From Candidatus Pelagibacter sp. (GTDB lineage: Bacteria; Pseudomonadota; Alphaproteobacteria; Pelagibacterales; Pelagibacteraceae), in contig JAOLYI010000025.1 of the NCBI GenBank assembly GCA_028343315.1, positions 1-5,552 of the forward strand: a stretch of DNA of 5,552 bases. Reading direction: 5' to 3'. The notes below the pieces were generated by a model. The model ran no database searches. It was not told where the DNA came from and was given only the letters and a program-made list of their open reading frames with translations. Each line of letters opens with the position of its first letter. Within the stretch, counting starts at the first letter, position 1. A program made the translations under genes and the position numbers. Of the stretch, positions 1 to 5,552 are shown piece after piece.

Positions 1-1607
<1,607 letters not shown>

Positions 1608-1610
1608 ATA

Positions 1611-2000
1611 ATGTCTGATAAATTTACTATTGAAATAATTACTCCTGAAAAAACAATTTTAAAATCAGAAGCAACCGAAGTAACTATTCCATCCTTCGAG
1701 GGTCAAATGGGCATTCTTAAGGACCATATTCCCTTAATTACTTTTTTAAGACCAGGGTTAATATTGGTGCAAAATCAAGAAGAAAAAAAATATTTTGTCG
1801 AAGAGGGTACAGTTGAATTTTCTGATAATAATCTCTTAATTTTATCATCAACAGCAAAAGATTTAAAAAATATAGAAAAAAATTCAATTAATGATTTAAT
1901 AGAGCAAGCAGAAAAAAAATTAAAAGGTAGCAGTTTAAGTGATAAAGACAAATACGTCATTTCTTATAAAATAGACACTTTAAAAGAGATTAATCAATAA
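1611..2000 (+). CDS. atpC: ATP synthase F1 epsilon subunit
   Basis: Epsilon is part of the rotor of F1Fo ATP synthase: its N-terminal beta-sandwich binds gamma and the c-ring, and its C-terminal helices can inhibit ATP hydrolysis in some bacteria. The protein has 129 residues, slightly shorter than the common 130-140. The beta-sandwich covers about residues 1-85 and contains the family motif EGQMGIL.DH.PLI..L.PG (E30-G49). Residues from about 86 onward (KNIEK...LIEQAEKKLK...) fit the C-terminal helical hairpin, which is short. The start is 3 bases after the atpD stop; no Shine-Dalgarno sequence is visible, so re-initiation after atpD is plausible. This is the last gene of the atp operon here, and its final 11 bases overlap the 3' end of the convergent rppH. 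Alphaproteobacteria often carry a separate inhibitor (zeta) subunit; it is not in this window. Assignment rests on motif plus position after atpD. Confidence 0.96.
   Translation: MSDKFTIEIITPEKTILKSEATEVTIPSFEGQMGILKDHIPLITFLRPGLILVQNQEEKKYFVEEGTVEFSDNNLLILSSTAKDLKNIEKNSINDLIEQAEKKLKGSSLSDKDKYVISYKIDTLKEINQ
1990..2000. other. Convergent 3' overlap of atpC and rppH
   Basis: The atpC stop (TAA, 1998-2000 on +) and the rppH stop (TAA on -, 1992-1990) lie inside each other's genes, giving an 11-base tail-to-tail overlap. There is no space for an intergenic terminator, and no GC-rich stem followed by a T-run was found on either strand near this junction. It follows (inference) that transcripts of both operons must end inside, or run into, the opposite gene. 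Confidence 0.9.
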
Positions 2001-2460
2001 CTGAATTAATTTCATTTAAAAGTTTTAAATATAAATTCTTTTTAAAATCAACAATAACTTCTGGCAATTTTTTTGGTTCTAGCCATTTCCACTCAATAAA
2101 TTCTGGGTGTTTAGTGTTAAGATTTATTTCACTATTCTGTCCAAGAAATCTTGTTATGAACCATTTTTGTTTTTGTCCTCTAAATTTACCTTTCCAAATA
2201 ATTCCAACTAAATTTTTTGGGAGTTCGTACTCAAAAATATTTTCTATCTCCTTAATAATTTTTATGTTTTTGATACTAGTCTCTTCAATTAATTCCCTAT
2301 GCATTGCAGCAATATAATCTTCACCTTCGTCAACACCACCTTGGGGCATTTGCCATTTGTCTCCTGGATTGTCTTTTCTTTTACCAACAAATACTTGATT
2401 ATTTTTATTTAAAACAATAATTCCTACGCCTTTACGCATTGGAAGGTTTTGACTGTTCAT
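1990..2460 (-). CDS. rppH: RNA 5'-pyrophosphohydrolase, Nudix family
   Basis: The 156-residue product is a Nudix hydrolase of the RppH/NudH group, which converts 5'-triphosphate mRNA ends to monophosphate and so starts RNase E-dependent decay. Alphaproteobacterial members (for example Bartonella IalA) were also described as dinucleoside polyphosphate hydrolases, so Ap4A-type activity is an alternative or additional role. Visible: KWQMPQGG (35-42) leading into the Nudix box G41-x5-E47-x7-R55 E56 L57 I58 E59 E60, with the metal-binding glutamates present; then GQKQKWF (95-101) and the EFIEWKW segment (120-126) typical of RppH. The position after the second EE that is usually glycine is serine here (S62). 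The ATG start fits the expected short N-terminus before R-x-GVGI. It is the last gene of the minus-strand cluster, 2 bases after the ctpA stop, without a Shine-Dalgarno sequence. Its 3' end overlaps atpC by 11 bases. Confidence 0.93.
   Translation of the reverse strand: MNSQNLPMRKGVGIIVLNKNNQVFVGKRKDNPGDKWQMPQGGVDEGEDYIAAMHRELIEETSIKNIKIIKEIENIFEYELPKNLVGIIWKGKFRGQKQKWFITRFLGQNSEINLNTKHPEFIEWKWLEPKKLPEVIVDFKKNLYLKLLNEINSVID
2014..2030. repeat. Perfect A/T palindrome near the operon junction
   Basis: Two 8-base arms, ATTTAAAA and TTTTAAAT, are separated by a single G and lie within the 3' coding end of rppH, 14 bases past the atpC stop. As RNA it could fold into 7 A-U pairs with a 3-base loop, and a run of five T follows on the + strand at 2038-2042. 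With no G-C pair in the stem it is a poor intrinsic terminator, and in such an AT-rich context it may be chance. It is listed because it is the only symmetric element just downstream of the atp operon. Confidence 0.3.
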
Positions 2461-2462
2461 AG

Positions 2463-3599
2463 TTAAGAATTAAATAGTTTTATAGCATAATTAAGCTGGT
2501 TATCTTTTTCTGAATTCATTTTGAAATCATCACCAGACTCTTCAACCACAATATCGGGGGTAACGCCCACTTCTGAAATAGATTTACCTGATGGCAAGTA
2601 ATATTTTGAAATTGTTAATCTCATTCCTCCGCCATTTCTCAGAGGTATTATCGATTGCACCGACCCTTTGCCATAAGAATTTTCGCCTACGATTATTGCT
2701 CTTTTATGATCTTTTAAAGCTCCTGCAAATATTTCTGATGCAGATGCAGAACCGTTATTTATTAAAACTATTACCGGTTTACCTTTAGTTTCATCACCTC
2801 TTCTTGCAAAAAATTTTCTTGTTTCAGAAATTTTTCTTCCCTTTGTTGATACTATTTCACCATCATCTAAGAAAAAATCTGTAATGTTTATTGCTTGAGT
2901 TAGAAGACCTCCAGGATTATTTCTTAAATCAATTGCGTAGCCTTTTATTTTTGGATTTTTTTCAAATTTTTTTATTGATTTCAAAAATTGTTTATCACTA
3001 TTTTCGTTAAATGATTTTAGTCTTATGTACCCAATATTTTTTTCTTTACTTATAATTTCAGAACTAACAGATTGAACTTCAATTATTTTTCTCGTTATTG
3101 TAAATTCTAAAGGTTTTTTTACATCTTTTCTTCGTACTGTAAGATCTATTGAAGTTCCTACAGGTCCTCGCATTAATTTAACTGCTTCCATTAGAGATTT
3201 ACCTTGAACCTGCTCATTACCAATTTTAACAATGTAGTCGCCAGCTTTAATACCTGCTTTTTCTGCAGGCGTGTCATCAATTGGTGAAATTACTTTGACT
3301 ACTCCAGCCTCCATACCAATTTCAATTCCAAGCCCTCCAAACTCTCCTTTAGTATCTGTTTGCATTTCTTTAAATAATTCTGGGCTCATATAAGCAGAAT
3401 AGGGATCAAGAGATTGTAAAACACCATTAATAGCAGAGTCCATTACTTCAGCTTGATCAACATCATCGACATACTCTTTCTTAATATTTTCTAAAACCTC
3501 ACCAAAAAGATCAATTTTTTCATAAAGATCGTTTTTTGAAAAAACAGGATTAATTGAAAAGTTAAAAATTAATATAAATAAAATTAGTATTTTTTTCAT
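2463..3599 (-). CDS. ctpA: C-terminal processing peptidase (S41 family, PDZ domain)
   Basis: A 378-residue serine protease of the tail-specific/C-terminal processing family (Prc/CtpA), which trims or degrades envelope proteins in the periplasm. A signal peptide is visible: MKK, a hydrophobic stretch (about 4-19), and a likely cleavage after VFS at residue 21. An N-terminal helical segment (about 25-80, including SLDPYSAYMS) is followed by a PDZ domain (about 85-170, with GGLGIEIG and the GIKAGDYIVKI core) and the S41 catalytic domain (about 185-350). The catalytic dyad is S286 in GSASASEI and K311 in SYGKGSVQ, 25 residues apart as in Prc, with Q315 four residues after the lysine. The protein ends soon after the protease domain, shorter than many alphaproteobacterial CtpA proteins of over 400 residues. 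Its ATG overlaps the rsfS stop (ATGA), implying translational coupling; rppH starts 2 bases after its stop. Natural substrates cannot be read from the sequence. Confidence 0.95.
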   Translation of the reverse strand: MKKILILFILIFNFSINPVFSKNDLYEKIDLFGEVLENIKKEYVDDVDQAEVMDSAINGVLQSLDPYSAYMSPELFKEMQTDTKGEFGGLGIEIGMEAGVVKVISPIDDTPAEKAGIKAGDYIVKIGNEQVQGKSLMEAVKLMRGPVGTSIDLTVRRKDVKKPLEFTITRKIIEVQSVSSEIISKEKNIGYIRLKSFNENSDKQFLKSIKKFEKNPKIKGYAIDLRNNPGGLLTQAINITDFFLDDGEIVSTKGRKISETRKFFARRGDETKGKPVIVLINNGSASASEIFAGALKDHKRAIIVGENSYGKGSVQSIIPLRNGGGMRLTISKYYLPSGKSISEVGVTPDIVVEESGDDFKMNSEKDNQLNYAIKLFNS

Positions 3600-3943
3600 A
3601 GCATAGCTTTTTCTTTTGGAATCTCTTCAGACCACATTTTTTCTAAATTATAAAACTCTCTTTTTTCTGGATGAAAAATATGAACAATTACGTCATAGGC
3701 GTCAACTAATTTCCAGTCGTTGCTATCTTTGCCTTCCATGCGGCAATCATATAAACCTAGTTTTTTTAACTCTGTGACGAGAATTTCTGATAACGACTGA
3801 AGATGCCTCGAAGATGTTCCTGAAGCAACAATCATATAGTCCGCAATGTACGATTTGTTCTTTAGGTCTATAGTGGTAATGTTTTGCGCTTTATTGTCAT
3901 CAAGAATTTTTTCAATATTATTTTTTATCTCAATGACTTTCAT
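3596..3943 (-). CDS. rsfS: Ribosomal silencing factor RsfS
   Basis: RsfS (DUF143, formerly YbeB/Iojap) binds uL14 on the 50S subunit and blocks joining with 30S, lowering translation when nutrients are scarce. The 115-residue product has the family's standard length and conserved segments: ADYMIVASGTSSRH (about 34-47), EGKDSNDWKLVDAYDVIVH (about 70-88), and F-HPE-R-FYNLEKMW (about 90-104). I chose the ATG whose product begins MKVIEIK; a TTG codon immediately upstream (3946-3944) could extend it by one residue, but ATG is the better choice and leaves 7 bases after the nadD stop. No Shine-Dalgarno sequence is visible. The TGA stop overlaps the ctpA start by 4 bases (ATGA). The nadD-rsfS pairing is widespread in bacteria and supports both calls. 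In many alphaproteobacteria rlmH follows rsfS; here ctpA does. Confidence 0.95.
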   Translation of the reverse strand: MKVIEIKNNIEKILDDNKAQNITTIDLKNKSYIADYMIVASGTSSRHLQSLSEILVTELKKLGLYDCRMEGKDSNDWKLVDAYDVIVHIFHPEKREFYNLEKMWSEEIPKEKAML

Positions 3944-3950
3944 CAATTAC

Positions 3951-4481
3951 TTATTTTATTTTTTCTCTCAAGTTTGTTGAAGAAATTATTATAGGTTTAT
4001 TATCTATAAAAATAATTTTATTTTTTAAATATCTGGCCACAATTGATTTTCTACTCTTTGTATCATATCCCTTTCGAGAAAAAACAATTAATTTTGACAA
4101 TTTTACTATTTTTTTCCAATTTTTCCACTTGTGCAAGGTAATCAAATTATCTGAACCAATAATAAAAAAAATATTTTTTAGTTTTTTTTTCTTAATTAGA
4201 TAATTTATCATGTTTATAGTTCTAGATGATTTAATGGTTTTATCTAAATGAACTGTTTGGATTTTTTTGACATTTCTTGTTATCTTTTTTGTGAATTTTA
4301 GCCTTTGAGAAAGTGAGTAAAAGGGATTTTTTTTAAAAGGATTTTTTTTTGTAACAACCCATAATACTTTATCTAATTTTACTTTCTTAATTGCAATTTT
4401 AGAAATTGTTAGATGGCCTTTATGGGGTGGATCAAAACTTCCACCTAATATTCCAACAGATTTATTTTCTGGTTTTACCAT
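3951..4481 (-). CDS. nadD: Nicotinate-nucleotide adenylyltransferase
   Basis: NadD (EC 2.7.7.18) transfers AMP from ATP to nicotinate mononucleotide, giving deamido-NAD in cytoplasmic NAD synthesis. The 176-residue product shows the nucleotidyltransferase fold signatures: GGSFDPPHKGH at 13-23 (HxGH-type ATP site), GSDNL at 109-113, a tryptophan-rich HKWKNWKKI segment (117-125), and ISSTNLR at 166-172 (ISSTxxR phosphate-binding motif). The protein stops four residues after that motif, whereas relatives usually continue about 20-30 residues (typically G-x-S-...-LVP..V..YI), so it is short at the C-terminus. It is also unusually lysine-rich (38 of 176 by my count), with coding-strand A-runs of 8-9 and a back-to-back KKNPF repeat at residues 45-54. 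The ATG follows the proA stop after 3 bases, which are themselves a second in-frame TAA. No Shine-Dalgarno sequence. Intact active-site motifs argue that it is functional. Confidence 0.93.
   Translation of the reverse strand: MVKPENKSVGILGGSFDPPHKGHLTISKIAIKKVKLDKVLWVVTKKNPFKKNPFYSLSQRLKFTKKITRNVKKIQTVHLDKTIKSSRTINMINYLIKKKKLKNIFFIIGSDNLITLHKWKNWKKIVKLSKLIVFSRKGYDTKSRKSIVARYLKNKIIFIDNKPIIISSTNLREKIK
4320..4349 (-). repeat. nadD: Tandem 15-base repeat inside nadD (KKNPF x2)
   Basis: Ten codons of nadD (residues 45-54) read KKNPF twice in succession. The two 15-base units are nearly identical; a TCC TTT versus TCC CTT-type synonymous difference is the main change. Each unit carries a run of 8 or more A on the coding strand. 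The segment lies in the loop after the second beta-strand, where NadD relatives have an NP[LF]K motif, so only one copy is expected from the family. It may be a small duplication or a coincidence of K- and N-rich codon use. Confidence 0.5.
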
Positions 4482-4484
4482 TTA

Positions 4485-5552
4485 TTATGGTCTGACAATT
4501 CCATTTCCGGAAACAACATACTTATAAGAAGTTAATTGATTGATTCCTACTGGCCCTCTAGGCGGTAATTTATTGGTTGAAATTCCAATTTCTCCACCAA
4601 AACCAAATTCACCACCGTCGGCAAATTGAGTTGAAACATTATGCATAGCAATTGAGCTATTAACTCCATTTAAAAAGATTTGAGCATTTTTTTTATTATT
4701 TGTAATTATACTATCGGTGTGCATGGTTCCGTACTTTAAAATATGATCAACTCCTTTTTTGACATTCTTTACAGTCTTGATTGATATTATTGAGTCCAAA
4801 TATTCAGTCTTCCAATCTTTTTCTACAGCTTTTTTAAGCTTACCATTAAATAATTTGTTAATTTTATTATCTACTCTTACTTCGCAACCTGAATTAATAA
4901 GAGCATTAACAATTTCTTTAGCATGTGAATTTATTGCTTTTTCTTCTATCAAAAGAGTTTCAACAGCCCCACAGATACTAGTTCTTCTCATTTTTGCATT
5001 TATGATTATTTTTTTTGCAACATTTAGATTAGCAGTTTTATCAACAAATATATGACATAAGCCTTCAAGATGACCAATTACGTGCACATTTGAAAATTTT
5101 TGAACTTTGGCTACTAATCCTTTTCCTCCTCTTGGGACGATTACATCAATATAAGCACTCATTTTAGATAGTAAGCTGTCAACTATTTTTCTATTCTTGT
5201 TTTCTATAAATTGAACACAGTTTTTATCGATATTATTTTTAATTAGAGACTCTCTAAATAGGTTAGCCAATAATCTATTGGAATTAAACGCTTCAGATCC
5301 ACCGCGTAAAATTGAACAGTTTCCAGATTTTAAACATAAAGCAGCAACATCTGCAGTCACATTTGGTCTACTTTCATAAATCACACCAATTACTCCAATT
5401 GGTGTCGAGATTTTTTTAATTTTTAGTTTGTTTGGTCTTTGCCACTGTTCAAGAACTCGGCCGATTGGATCTTTAAACTTTGAAATTTGATTTATCGAAT
5501 ACCTAATACCCTCAATACGCTTATCATTAAGAATCAATCTATCTACAAGGTG
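4485..5552 (-). CDS. proA: Gamma-glutamyl phosphate reductase (5' partial)
   Basis: ProA (EC 1.2.1.41) reduces gamma-glutamyl phosphate with NADPH to glutamate 5-semialdehyde, the second step of proline synthesis after ProB. The frame stays open to the window edge (first visible residues HLVDRLILND), so the gene is cut; a TTG at 5537 is internal, not the start. 355 residues are visible of the usual approximately 417-420, so about 60 N-terminal residues are missing. Visible motifs (numbered from the first visible residue): ESRPNVT at 60-66, RGGSEA at 83-88, the PRGGKGL segment near 140, catalytic C194 in RRTSICGA, the ProA signature V-x5-G-V-x-H-I-x2-YG-x-MHTD-x-I at 261-282 (glycine where alanine is usual), and FADGGEFGFGGE at 310-321. 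The gene ends with two consecutive TAA codons, the second directly abutting the nadD ATG. ProB is expected upstream, outside the window. Confidence 0.97.
   Translation of the reverse strand, partial: HLVDRLILNDKRIEGIRYSINQISKFKDPIGRVLEQWQRPNKLKIKKISTPIGVIGVIYESRPNVTADVAALCLKSGNCSILRGGSEAFNSNRLLANLFRESLIKNNIDKNCVQFIENKNRKIVDSLLSKMSAYIDVIVPRGGKGLVAKVQKFSNVHVIGHLEGLCHIFVDKTANLNVAKKIIINAKMRRTSICGAVETLLIEEKAINSHAKEIVNALINSGCEVRVDNKINKLFNGKLKKAVEKDWKTEYLDSIISIKTVKNVKKGVDHILKYGTMHTDSIITNNKKNAQIFLNGVNSSIAMHNVSTQFADGGEFGFGGEIGISTNKLPPRGPVGINQLTSYKYVVSGNGIVRP

Noticed and set aside
1775..1960. 61-codon - strand frame opposite atpC
   Set aside because: F-, S- and L-rich product typical of reading the complement of lysine-rich coding sequence; no independent support.
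1989..2010. ATTAAT...ATTAAT inverted repeat at the atpC/rppH junction as a possible bidirectional terminator
   Set aside because: Six A/T-only pairs around a 10-base loop with no following T-run; expected by chance in this AT-rich context.
2114..2317. 67-codon + strand frame opposite rppH, looking like a small hydrophobic protein
   Set aside because: The hydrophobicity is what antisense of an AT-rich, charged gene gives; it covers the Nudix box region of rppH and has no start signal.
2591..2788. 65-codon + strand frame opposite ctpA
   Set aside because: Lies across the ctpA catalytic domain coding region; a leucine-rich antisense shadow.
4759..5055. 98-codon + strand frame opposite proA
   Set aside because: Antisense to conserved proA coding sequence including the catalytic cysteine region; no ribosome binding site or family resemblance.
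5535..5537. TTG as a proA start codon
   Set aside because: The frame stays open to the window edge and the upstream codons (HLVDR) match the ProA family, so the start lies beyond the window.

Overview
The window is an AT-rich, extremely compact stretch of bacterial chromosome holding eight recognisable genes and no intergenic gap longer than 7 bases. The protein sequences, the strong A+T bias, the lysine- and asparagine-rich proteins and the gene order all point to an alphaproteobacterium with a streamlined genome, most likely a marine SAR11 (Pelagibacterales) member. That placement is inferred by eye and was not confirmed by a search.

Left part, + strand (1-2000): the end of the F1Fo ATP synthase operon, namely the 3' end of atpG (gamma), complete atpD (catalytic beta) and complete atpC (epsilon), spaced 2 and 3 bases apart.

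Right part, - strand (5552 down to 1990): a housekeeping cluster transcribed towards the ATP synthase genes, in the order proA (proline synthesis, 5' end beyond the window), nadD (NAD synthesis), rsfS (ribosome silencing), ctpA (periplasmic processing protease) and rppH (mRNA 5' pyrophosphohydrolase). Junctions are 3 bases, 7 bases, a 4-base ATGA overlap and 2 bases, so one polycistronic transcript is likely. This is the familiar alphaproteobacterial proA-nadD-rsfS-...-ctpA-rppH neighbourhood in shortened form: rlmH and a murein-hydrolase activator (M23) gene, often found between rsfS and ctpA in relatives, are not here.

The two operons converge and overlap by 11 bases at the atpC and rppH 3' ends, with no recognisable GC-rich terminator. 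No mobile element, CRISPR array, tRNA or rRNA gene, or clear promoter was seen, and there is no convincing sign of an undescribed system. The points worth a second look are the overlapping operon ends, the missing neighbours, a short and very lysine-rich NadD without the usual C-terminal tail, a Nudix-box substitution in RppH, and the near absence of Shine-Dalgarno sequences.
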